Of a stretch of 64,000 nucleotides of DNA, positions 53,880-64,000 are shown in pieces. The stretch is from Sweltsa coloradensis (taxonomy: Eukaryota; Arthropoda; Insecta; Plecoptera; Chloroperlidae), in NCBI GenBank assembly GCA_024449915.1, contig JAMZAV010000775.1, positions 1-64,000 on the forward strand, in the 5' to 3' direction. The notes under the pieces were generated by a model that saw only the letters and a program-made list of their open reading frames with translations, was not told the DNA's origin and ran no database searches. The translations under genes and the position numbers were made by a program. How positions within the stretch are numbered: position 1 is the stretch's first letter; each line of letters starts with the position of its first letter.

Positions 53880-54493
53880 CAGACGTCTGTGAATGGAAGG
53901 CTGCATCCTCTTAGGGGTTGCGGAGAAGTGGGGCGAGGGGCGAGCAGTTTAGAGCAAAAAAGGGTCTTCTTCTAGGTATTGAAGTATTGACATAAAAGAA
54001 TAACAGATTCAGGAAAAAGGGTCCGGTCATTATAAATATCTCTTTGAGGCCAAATTTTTACAAACACACCAATTTAGTTTACAACCGTTTTATACCTTCA
54101 TCAGATCTGTCAATCTTGACAATCATGTCAAATTTTTAAATAATTATTGAAAGTTTACTTTTGTAACGGACAAAATATTGATCCCTACAGCATTTATATA
54201 AATAATATTTATTGTAATATAAACGCTGCACTTTTATTGAGACATAGTTCGTCTCGTTGGGGTCTAATAAACATAAACATATTTTTAATATACATTATAT
54301 TTTCTGAAAACAAATAAAATTTTGTTTGAATTACGTATCGATATGTTTACACATTTGCATCAGGATAGAGGAATATTTAATTTGTTGATCAATTTGTTAA
54401 TCCCGTTTACTTTTGCATCTTTATTACAAAATATATAACTGGAATGATTTGTAATTGGAGAATACTGTATATTATATGATTTAAAAAAAAAAT
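53880..54493. other. Unannotated AT-rich stretch
   Basis: No gene or repeat recognised. Confidence 0.5.
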
Positions 54494-54520
54494 ATCATAA
54501 TAATAATAATAATAATAATA

Positions 54521-54563
<43 letters not shown>
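54494..54563. repeat. (AAT)n microsatellite
   Basis: Nearly pure TAA trinucleotides, about 23 copies with one interruption. Confidence 0.96.
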
Positions 54564-54567
<4 letters not shown>

Positions 54568-54828
54568 CAATGCACAACGCGTACTAATCATCCGAATTCT
54601 ATACCCTTTTACAAAAGCCAAAGTGCATGTAGGACAGTCGAGAGGGGAAAACAAATAATGGAATTATAATCATTATTAAACATGTGAAATTTCGTCTTTC
54701 CCCTTTTTTGATGAGAGTTGACACAAAACCCATTGATTCGGAAAATGAAAATGAGACTAGTAAGTAGTAATACCATTGGAAGACAGTGCACGAGGTGACG
54801 AGAAATGTAGGTTTCTGTCCGACCATTT

Positions 54829-54829
54829 T

Positions 54830-54862
<33 letters not shown>

Positions 54863-57800
54863 GTCTATCCTATTCAGTTATAAAAACTGATTTAAAAAGG
54901 GAGGACAACTAAATAAATCTAATTACATAGATGCAGACACAACAATGAACTACATTTAAGTAAATATTTGAAATAGTAATATTACAACAATGCATTAAAT
55001 ATTCAAAAAAATTTTGATAACAAACAAAAAGGATATTAAATGCAATTTATGAATGAATCGAATATATAAAAAAGGGGGTGGGGAATAAAAGAAAGAAAAA
55101 AGAAAAGAAAAGAAAAGAAAGAAAATAAAAGAAAGAAAAAAAATGAAGAAAGAAAAGGGAAAAAAAAAAAAAAATAAAAACATTAAAAAAAAATAAAAAA
55201 AAAAACAAAAAAAAAAAAACTGATTTTTTAGACGATCCCACTCAAACAAATTTATGAGGTTTGCCAAAAAATCAGAACAGCAAATCAGGGAGAAATCAAT
55301 CTTTCGCGGAAGAAACCACCGAACGCGAATCTTCATTCTTGTGTTCAAACCATCATTCTTGTGTTTCAAATCTTGATAACAATTTAGTGCAAAAGATCTT
55401 GACTCTAATATATAATTATATCAGATATATAATTATTTAAATTGTTAAAGTCAAAAACTGATCACAGCAATGATACAGGACACCTACTCAAGTTGCAAGT
55501 TCCACCAGTGGGCGGCAACCGGACAATCTAGGCAGAAAAATATCAATTAAAAAATACATTGAATACATAAAAATCAAAGAAATATTGAACAAACAAAGAG
55601 AACAGCAAAATCATAAATAAGAACATATGAAGATAAATTAACTTTTACATAAACACAGAGACAATCCCCCACAAATAAATAGTAAAAATTCAATTCTTCT
55701 TTGTTCTTCGATCATTATCATGGCTTCAATTTTACTTTTAAATTGTACTATTCCTAGCTCAGTAATTGGCTTCTAATATCATAAGAAATTGAATTCCAAA
55801 AGGATACTCCTCTGTACAAGAATGACTTTCTTAATGTTTCCCAGAAATTAATTTAGGAACTTCAAAGAGTTCATTAGAATAGAATTTCTATCACGATCAA
55901 CAAATTGAAAAATATTGGGTAAAATACCTGAATACATCCCTTTCAATATTTTGTATGTTTTTACCAGTACGCTATATTTCTTTCTTTTCCTCAATCTTTG
56001 AGCATCAGATTGCAAATCTTGGCTCATAGGAATTGAATCAAACAGATGGTCAATTCTCTTCTGAAGTAAAACGTATTCGGTTGAAGGTCTTACTGCCCAA
56101 ACCACTAAACAATAATCAATAATAGAGTGAAATAAGAATCTACAAGTAACCTCAACATTCTCTCTGTTACAAACCTCTTCATTCTACTTATAATTCCTAT
56201 TGCTGATGATACTTTATTACATACATATTCATAATGTTTTTTAAAAAATTTAAATTACAATCTAAGAAAACCCCAAGATATTTAAATTCATATACTCTTG
56301 AGAAATAGCTTACCATTACAATTCAACGTAAAATGAATATCATTCATGCTTCTATCATTAGCCTTATGAAAAAGCACAAAATTTGCTTTACTATAATTAA
56401 TATCAAGTTCCGATTTTTTAAACCAATCATCCATCCTTTTTAAAAAACTTCTGAAGACGTCTTACGTTTCTCTTCAACATCCACACCTTCTAAATAAAAG
56501 CCCAAAAGTCATCAGCATATAAAATATAATTGATTCCTCCCATTATAGTAGATATTCATCTATTTAAAGAATAAATAAAAGGGGTCCTAATATTGATCCT
56601 TTGCGGTACCCCACAAAATATATTGAATACTTTTAAAACTATATTTTGCAAGATTGATAAACATTTTTCTTTTTAAAAAGTAATCCGCCAATATTGATAA
56701 CAAATAAGGACTTATGTTATACCTGGTTTTTAGTTTTATTAAAAGAGGTAAAAAAGGTACCGAATCAAATGCTTTCCTAAGATCAACAAAAACAGCTCCA
56801 ACCTTACCATTTCGCTTGTCAATCCCTTTATAGATAAAATCTGTAAATGCTAGAAGGGCACTTTGCGTTGATCTACCTTTCCTAAAACCATGTTGGTTTT
56901 CACTAAACCTTCAGATGCATCCACTTCATGTAATAACCTCATGTGCAAAATTTTTTCAATAATTTTTCCCTACAATTGGAAGAGTTGTATAGGTCGATAA
57001 GAATTCCTATCACTCTTTTTACCTTTACCCTTATAAATAGGTGTTACCCTTGCCAATTTCAGCTGTGTTGGGAAATCACCTACAAGAAAGAAAGGGGAAA
57101 ATTTAGATACCCCAATAACCGACTATTGATGCGCATTTCTTGAATACTATGCAGGAATCTCTTGAAATGTTGTCGAGCTTTTAATTTTAAGGCGTTTAAT
57201 TGCTGAAATGACTTCTTCATTAGTTACCTTTACATGCGGGAGATCATCTGCTTCTTTTCTATTTAAATCTTTAAACTTACCAATTTCACTGGAAAAATCT
57301 ACACGTTCACAACAAAACTTTTCTGTAACAAACAGCAAATGTCAGGATTAGACGTTTTAGGATACCCATTCTCTGTCAATGAGGCTATGCTACACTCTTT
57401 TTCACTTTGTTACCTGTCACTTATTATAACTGACCATAAAGATTTTAAAGAAATATCATTATCAAAAGAAGACTTAAAATGCTCACGCTTAGAAAAACGA
57501 ATCTGATTATTTCCCTTTATTTCTAACTTTCTTTATTCCTCCCACGTGACTGCCTTCTAAAAATTCAAAATTTCTTTGCGCAAGTGGTCTCTCCTATGCA
57601 TGGTTTTCCTAATCTCTGCTGTTAACCATGGGGCTGGTTTTCCTTTAACTCTTAATTTCAAGGGGGGTGCTTGCTATTAGAGTTTCCATGGTTACTTAAC
57701 AAACATTTCTAATTTATCATCTGAACTTACCGCCATACCAATTTGGTCAATGGGACCACTTGATATATCTTCATTTACCTGCTTCCAATAAACATTCTTA

Positions 57801-58790
57801 TAATTTCTAGTATTTACAAATTTAGGAAGAAACTTTTGCTTATTAATCTTACGAACACAATAAATTAATTCATGATCACTTAATCCTACACTTATAAGAC
57901 CTGACTGAATAATATTTTCATTGTGATTTACATAAACGTGATCAATTAAAGTAGCTGACCTCTTATTAACCCTAGTAACAGATTTTATCAATTGCACCAA
58001 TCCATGTGATCTAGTTAGAATTTTGAAATGATTTACTGGTAATGTCTTTTTTACTCAAATCAATGTTGAAATCACCTAGAAAAAATAATTCATTAGCTTC
58101 CAATTTTAAATTATTTACTAAACTATCAAAACAATCTGAAAATTCTTCTAACTTTACGGTGGAGCTTTATAAACTGCTGTAAAATCATTTGGTTTTAATT
58201 TGGAAGCCAGAATTTAACTGACTGCAAATCACATCCATCGGAAATTTAATTTTACACGCAACTACACTTGACATGAACTTCTCAGCAATATAAATAAAAC
58301 TAACCCTCCCCTACCCTTTCACGATAAATCTTAGCATTTTATTAATTGTCAACAGTAATAAAAACCATCTAGAAACAGATTCATTAGATATGTTTCACAG
58401 CAAGCAAATATATCAAAATTGTACGTGTCAAGAATAACCCTCAACTGATCTTATACTTATCCAAAATTACGTATATTAAGATGTCCAAGCTTCATTCCTT
58501 TTTGCAATACTGGTAAACCTTAGCAACATCATCATTACTTTGAGACTCTTCGTCGACATCATGATTAAAAAAATCGTGTACACTTAGAGGGGGGAAAAAA
58601 ACAATTCATACAGTACCATCTCGGCGAAACTCTTCTTGTTCTTTTCTTCAGTTCATAGACATCTTGAACACCACATTGAAGACACTTGCTGGTATTTTCC
58701 AATTGTCTATACACTTATTGCATTCCCCTCGTCCAAGCAATAAATCGAATGTCTCATTGCTCATATTTATACACATTCGATGAAAAAAAG
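54829..58790 (-). mobile_element. LINE-B: APE-type LINE, near full length
   Basis: On the minus strand the element ends with TTTATAACTGAATAGGATAG, then ACGT and a (TAAA)n tail (54829-54862). 3' UTR fills 54863-55700, including an A/G-rich low-complexity block (55077-55222) that yields F/L-rich false frames. Coding remains run from 55700 up to about 58790. Copies of its 3' end also occur at 46725, inside T1 and T2, and at 62860-63215, so this family has been active here more than once. Confidence 0.85.
55700..58700 (-). pseudogene. LINE-B: endonuclease and reverse transcriptase, frame-broken
   Basis: Minus strand, high to low coordinates. A possible Cys-pair segment CLQCG...WYCMNCF lies at about 58590-58680 (ORF1 or the 5' end of ORF2). 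The APE domain has FTAVYKAPP (about 58155-58182), FFLGDFNIDLS-like (about 58060-58090), SATLIDHVYVN and GLSDHELIYCVRK (57850-57950). The linker and RT start have VTNEEVISAIKRLKIKSST (about 57175-57230). The RT has LARVTPIYKGKGKKSDRNSY (about 57000-57060), KAF.SVPFL near 56755, GTPQ.SILGP near 56590-56615, and the catalytic box YADD at about 56504-56515, intact in DNA. The thumb has YLGVFLDCNLNF (about 56255-56290) and a C-terminal segment to 55848. Several frameshifts and stops make it non-functional. Confidence 0.8.
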
Positions 58791-60356
58791 CTTACATACG
58801 TAGCATTTAGGCTTTTATTTTTATATTTCTTCTGCAAAATTACACACGGTACAATACTTAACCATTCTGAATGAAAATGAATCACTATTTAAAATCGAAA
58901 AGGTCTTATATAATTCAATTAACCTTATTCTGCTGTCAAGAAAGTGTAAACAAATAATATTGACACTTGGCTACAAAACAAAATAACAAACTTTTAAAGT
59001 AGCTTATGAGGTCCCCTCAGTAAATTTAAAGACTTTAAATCCCCACAAATCTGTAAAGTAATGAACGGAGTTTAAAGTCAACTACTAAGTATTATACTAT
59101 AATAGATATACTACCTTGTTTAGGTACAAGTAAAAGGTTTTAAAAATGATTTTAAATCTAATATGAACTATTTACTTATGTCAGAATCAAATAAAACTTC
59201 AATTGTTTATGTTATTTTTCAGCTTTACCCACACAATTGAGTAAATCGACTGATTATTCTGTAAATAATGAAAACTAAAACTTCCCTTCAATGTCACTCG
59301 TAGTATAATTCTAGAAGATCAAGATGCAGTCAAAATTTGATATGGGTTTCTTGTATTTCCGTGTAAAGATAGAAAATTATCAAGAGATTTTCTAAGCTTG
59401 ACAGATTGGAAAAAAGACAAACGCATTTTCGATTGATCGCATTGATTTACATCCATCTCTGAGTGTAGGCTTACATATGGGTTTCCCTAAATTTAAAGCA
59501 TTACGGTATAGGTTACAGCAACAGGACGTGTTTTGTGGTCGATTCTTATGTGTATGATTATATTTGGTAGGATTTTTTTTTTTACACACATAATGATAGA
59601 AAATTCCATATCATATTGTTTGAATAATTTTTTCTAACGTGCTGGACTCAAATACTTCTCTCAAGTGAATGAGTTGTATCCCTTGAAAAGGGTTTCACAC
59701 AAAATGTAACCTTCTTTGTATGCGAAGGTTTTCAACTCAGTCGTATCATAATATGGCGCGTTATTGTCAACATTAGGAGCAGATTCCGGAAAAAGATGAA
59801 AGAAAATACCTCTAAAGATTTAGGCCTACATTTCCGCATTTTTGTTAGCACAATCAGAACTTTGTCAGTGGAAACTAATAAGATGCTAATTGTTATTGGT
59901 AAAGAGTAACGTGAATATTACATAAAAAAAGAATTAAAATAAATATTTAAAATTATCGTACTTAGAATCCACCCCCTCGGTCACAAAACTGATTACGTGA
60001 TGTAATTTGATTTTACTTGACGGCTCACTATATGTATAGGGCTACCACAGACAATCACTAACATAATCGTTCCACAGCCCAAGCTGTCGCTTTCATTCAC
60101 TATTTGGCGCAGATGAACAAACTCTCCAGAAAGTCGATAATGCAATCAGGTGTCATAAATAATTCTAGTGTAAGAATGAAAATACAAAAATTGATACCAA
60201 TTATAAATTATGTTCAATCATACCATCAGGTGTATACCTATCTAGTGACTACCCGATCCGATCCAATGAGATTTGATGTGATACGATTACTTTAAATTGC
60301 ATATATTAAAAAATAAGCTATGTCACATCTATGCTCTTATGCAAAATAAACCCCGT
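58791..60356. other. Unannotated 1.6 kb, AT-rich
   Basis: No gene or RNA gene could be recognised. Short frames have no motif. Confidence 0.5.
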
Positions 60357-60497
60357 TGAGGATTCGATCAAAAATAATGAACACACACCACAAAAATCTA
60401 AGACACTATCATGTCATTATAGCCTGTTTGCTTGCGATCAAAAATAAGATACACAAGAAACCACAAAATCAATGACACCTATAATTATGTCATAACA
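60357..60497. repeat. Tandem pair of ~70-bp units
   Basis: Both units contain CGATCAAAAATAA, ACACA..A.CACAAAA and ATGTCATTAT/ATGTCATAAC. They differ by several indels. No function is suggested. Confidence 0.65.
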
Positions 60498-60972
60498 GGG
60501 GCAGGTAGCAACTTGTGTGTAAAAATTCCACCCCCTCCCTCCCATCGACGGCCAAATATCCATTCGTTTTGAAGGGGAAAAGGTCGCCGAATATATCTTT
60601 TGTGTGCAACAGCCAATTTCGTTTACAACCATTTAGGTGGTCCGCCACACGGCTTCCTTCCCCAGTTATGTCAATTTTCAACCTCACAATGTCGCCAATT
60701 TAAATTATAATTATATTTGAATAATTATAATTCAAATATATTTTTTGTAATGAACAAACATTTATTTCTACAGCATGAATATGATAGTAAATAATTGTGA
60801 AAGAAATGTAGGGCTAATTCAATTTGGGGTGTGTGTATTACATCTTTGCTACAGAAAATAAAGTGTAATTTTACTCATTTACACCTGTCCACGTTATGTA
60901 CCCAATAAATCTAACTACAATTCGAAACTACCATATTGTCGTGGCATAGCAGTTTTGAAATATTTTCCCAAG
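60498..60972. other. Unannotated stretch
   Basis: No gene recognised. The AT palindrome AATTATAATTATATTTGAAT and its inverse lie near 60701-60740. Confidence 0.5.
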
Positions 60973-62393
60973 CTATAATGGAGTTCACATCGACTGTTCA
61001 GTGGGCAACAAATTCGCATTTTGTACAACCCTTAGAAAGGGTTCCAACTGAACAATGCTTCGGAGTGCTTGGTAGCAAAGTGAACCCCATTGTACAAAAG
61101 ACAAATACCATCTCTAAACTGAAAGTGTAGTTATAAGCCTTATCACTATTTTAATAAATTCATTGTCTTATTTACATTTTTCTAAGCATTTTCGTTTTTT
61201 GGAGAAGGTGTTTATCTTTTGTTTTTAAGGAAATATCCGATAAATCATATCAAAAGTTTATGTTATTTGTTTTGCAATTCCGCTTAGAATTGAGCTACAA
61301 TATCGATTTAAAAACATTTTAGGCCTTGTTTTGACTTGATGAATTGAATAAACTATATATATAATCAGTAAATGAAAAAAAATGACACGATTTAACTATC
61401 ACTTATACAAGAGACCCCTCACCTGTCATCCCATTTCATCTTGGATTTTAAATTGTAAACCTGGGTAAATGGTTGTAAAATACCTCTATTATATTCGTCA
61501 TGCGCCTCTCCATCCTTTCTACTTCAACAAATTCTTTTCGAGAGGGTTGTTTTTTTGGCATTTGTAAAAGGTTCGCAGACTGTATAAATTAATGTATTGT
61601 GTAAAACTCAATCACTGGCCAGTAATGTAACTAATGTTATTTTAATCTTATCATTTAATTATTGATGAGTCGAGCAAAAATTATACTACACACACTGTCT
61701 AGCCTGCCTTTTTCCGGTTATTTGAGTTTTTGAAAGGCGATTTTAGCATCAGTTTCATTCAAAAGTGTGTATTGAATATTCGAACGAATTACAGAATAAT
61801 AACTAATTATTAACTTGTCTAGAGGAGTAGCGGTATTCTACACGAATGACTAAGTACCCTTCAATAGTTTATAAACCACTAGAACCCATGTGTTGATTTC
61901 ATACTACTGCTGTCATGCCTTCCACGTTTGAATCCAGGATGTTCCTTCACTCTTGTTTACACCGTTATACTTGTGTATATAGACATAATAATTTAATTTA
62001 GTTGTTCTTTGTAAATCAGTTTTTATAACTGCATATCATAGAATAGACCAAGTTATTTTGCGAACAAATCTTAATATTTGGTTAAAATTAAAATTAAAAA
62101 CACCCACAGAACCATTTTTTGACAAGGAATTGATTAACATACGTTATAATTATGAAAACGTTAAAATAACGCTTGTTATAATGCAATGGCATATGCATGG
62201 TTGTTTTCAGTACCTTTTCTCGAGTTGGAATTTAAATGAAGAAGGGCTGAGTGGCTTACAGCAGTAAACCAATATTCTATTGAAACCTTCGTCAACCTTT
62301 CAGCTATGATTGGCAACATTAGGGGTCTTGAAAAAGACCAATGTCAAGTGTGGCCCTATGTTCCTCCACTGAATTGTCGGCGTGATGCTATTT
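60973..62393 (+). mobile_element. T2: 1.43-kb TIR transposon, copy 2
   Basis: An inverted copy of 48960-50392, roughly 90% identical by eye. It starts TATAATGGAGTTCACATCGA and ends near CGGCGTGATGCTATTTTAG, a mutated form of the other terminus. It contains the same internal LINE-B fragment (about 61985-62045). No coding capacity beyond short frames. Confidence 0.82.
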
Positions 62394-62859
62394 TAGAACC
62401 CAATTCAGAACCATCCGACTCGACAAAGCAATGATCTCCTTATCTGCCCAAGCCAGTTCTAGGAATCAAGGTGGATTTTGTTTTCATGTTGCAATGTTTT
62501 GAAAGGGAACATCATGCCTGAGTATACCTCCCCTTCCAAACACATTCTAAGCAGGCCATCTACAAGGGTTCAGATAATGTGTGTTTTTTTACGTGCTTAC
62601 TTTTTGTTGTTGTTGATATTTTTTGAAAATTTGCACCATGCCAGTGCCATGCTAATGGCCACCCGCCATAGCATATGCGTTCCCACGCTCTTATAGATTA
62701 TAATAACACACACAAACAATATAATATGCATATAATAAAATATATAAAAAATTAATACAAAACCAGTGCAATATTTCAATAATTTATCCAATTGCTATCA
62801 ATGACACTAACCATATTCCCAGCCCATTACGGAAGCCGAAGAAAATCATATACCCCTAA
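62394..62859. other. Unannotated stretch
   Basis: No gene recognised. Confidence 0.5.
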
Positions 62860-63215
62860 ACTAAAACTCAAGATAAAATCGTGGGGGATCGTCTTTTTAA
62901 TAAGTTTTATCTTTTCGTTTTTCTGTTTTGATTTTCCCCCATTCTTTCTTCTTTTCTTTCAATCTTTCTTTTCTTTTTCTTTTCTTTTTTTGCCCTTGGG
63001 TTCATTAATTAATTTCTTTAAAATATCAATTTGGAATTATTTGTTACAAAATTGTTGTGTTATTAATGCATTGTTGTTGTAATATTACTAAGTAAAACTT
63101 TAAATTTACTAGTTTTATTGTTGTGTCTGCATTTATGTAATCAGATTTATTTAGTTGTCCTCTTTGGTTAGTTTTTTAACTAAATAGGATAGACTTTATA
63201 TAAATAAATAAAATT
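62860..63215 (+). mobile_element. LINE-B 3' UTR copy, 5'-truncated
   Basis: CATTGTTGTTGTAATATTAC, TTGTTGTGTCTGCATTTATG, GATTTATTTAGTTGTCCTCT and AACTAAATAGGATAGAC match the inverse of 54870-55000. A pyrimidine-rich block (TTTTC repeats) at 62935-62995 corresponds to the A/G-rich block of LINE-B. It ends in TAAATAAATAAAA. Confidence 0.8.
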
Positions 63216-63804
63216 AATAATTAAAATAATACCTACCTAAAAAAAGTATGCATCGAACTAAATCAAAGAATCTATTTCTCACAAACATTTTCTCATTTTG
63301 CTCACTAGGGTGATAACGACAATTCAGTATTGTAGTTTTGTTTGTCAGTTGAGGAGTGTTCACAGATAGATAGTTTATTCTTATAGGCTAACTCTCTGAA
63401 GTAGGGCTACGCATTGAACTATTTTGCTTTATATATTTATTCGTTTCTATTTACTTCTTCCCACTCCCCGATAACAGTCCCAACCAGCTTCAAAATACAA
63501 GTAGCTATTATTATGGTCAAAAGTAATTTAGTCATGACATTTGATGTGAAACGTGTATTACAACATATATTTTGTCAATATTATGTAAAAAATATTCACA
63601 AAATGTTGCTTTATCTTTTTACACGAAAATTATGCGAAGTGAGCATATACTGATTCGAGCAAAACAGTAAATTTGTTTCGCAGCGAAGACACCAATATTG
63701 GTCGAAATCTTTGTAGACAAGATGAATGAATGGACGATCCCTCCATGAGGCGAACAATCAACATTTCGACATCGCATAAGAAAAAAACGAGAAATGGGAA
63801 AAGA
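63216..63804. other. Unannotated stretch
   Basis: No gene recognised. Confidence 0.5.
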
Positions 63805-64000
63805 GGAACCTATTGTGCAAAAAATAAATACCATCTCTAAACTATAAGTAGATTTGATAAGCCTCATATCGGTTTTAATGAATTCATTGTCTTATTTACA
63901 TTTTTCTAAGCATTTTCGTTTTTTTTGCAAAGTGTTTATCCTTATATTTAAGGAAATAACCGATTAAATCTTATCAATTGGTCATGTTATTTGTTTTGCA
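63805..64000 (+). mobile_element. T3: partial third copy of the T1/T2 element
   Basis: AATACCATCTCTAAACT, AATTCATTGTCTTATTTACA, TTTTTCTAAGCATTTTCGTT, AAGGAAATA.CCGATTAAATC and TGTTATTTGTTTTGCA match 61100-61275 in the same orientation. The copy runs off the window. Its left terminus is not evident before about 63805, so it may be truncated. Confidence 0.8.

Noticed and set aside
54995..55369. Phe-rich 124-codon minus-strand frame that looks like a membrane protein
   Set aside because: It is the translation of an A/G-rich low-complexity block in the 3' UTR of LINE-B.
50235..61130. Conserved short protein starting IMEFTSTVQWATNSH in two places
   Set aside because: The two frames lie in inverted copies of one transposon and are similar because the DNA is; no known domain, and the upstream residues diverge where the element ends.
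48960..62393. A single 13.4-kb transposon with 1.4-kb terminal inverted repeats (for example a Maverick/Polinton)
   Set aside because: Each arm has its own terminal inverted repeats at both ends, a third copy lies at 63805, and the interior holds only a dead LINE, MITEs and unrecognised DNA, with no polymerase B, integrase or capsid genes.

Overview
The window is animal nuclear DNA, AT-rich and intron-like, from a repeat-laden genome. The kingdom follows from one exon of the Mediator kinase CDK8/CDK19 with proper splice sites, from APE-type LINEs, an apparent BEL/Pao LTR element, tRNA-headed SINEs and many cut-and-paste transposon relics. The species cannot be fixed from sequence alone. The abundance of foldback elements would suit a marine invertebrate such as an echinoderm, hemichordate or mollusc, but that is a guess. 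No intact protein gene lies wholly inside the window. The only host coding sequence I can support is the exon at 16188-16328 on the + strand. If that gene is active, the rest of the window is mostly its introns and intergenic DNA.

Region by region. 1-9.5 kb is a nest: a tandem tRNA-headed SINE unit is split by a LINE (LINE-A, + strand), and LINE-A is itself split by a ~640-bp foldback MITE (family A), a 623-bp near-palindrome bounded by TTAA, and a 4-kb foldback element (F1) with arms of ~140-bp tandem repeats. 9.5-12.6 kb holds a decayed R2/R4-like LINE (minus strand) and an array of tandem and inverted SINE units. 12.6-19.4 kb has a second TTAA palindrome, a tandem duplication, an inverted minisatellite, the CDK8 exon, and more family A foldbacks. 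19.4-29.4 kb is a second nest: a minus-strand LINE (LINE-C) is split by a 5.6-kb LTR element with ~580-bp LTRs, probably BEL/Pao. From about 20.5 to 30.1 kb the sequence is full of stretched homopolymers and broken frames and looks like low-quality assembly. 30.2-33.8 kb has a LINE reverse-transcriptase relic (LINE-D), a five-copy ~312-bp satellite and a gene fragment. 36.2-38.8 kb is a GC-rich element bounded by inverted repeats that hosts a family A copy and a hAT-like MITE. 40.5-46.5 kb is a 5.9-kb foldback (F2) holding another fragment of the same gene family and pierced by a PIF/Harbinger-like element. 49-64 kb contains three copies of a 1.43-kb TIR transposon, a hAT MITE with a perfect 8-bp target duplication, an ~810-bp TIR MITE, and a minus-strand LINE (LINE-B) with a readable reverse transcriptase YADD motif.

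The most interesting signal is the association, seen at two loci, between one family of arm repeats (core TTGGCCAGT...TGCGG...CAGAGGTG) and fragments of a widespread but, to my knowledge, unnamed repeat-borne protein. At 31.9-33.8 kb the arm-like satellite is followed directly by the C-terminal part. At 40.5-46.5 kb inverted arms enclose the N-terminal part. This suggests a foldback transposon family that carries its own conserved gene.
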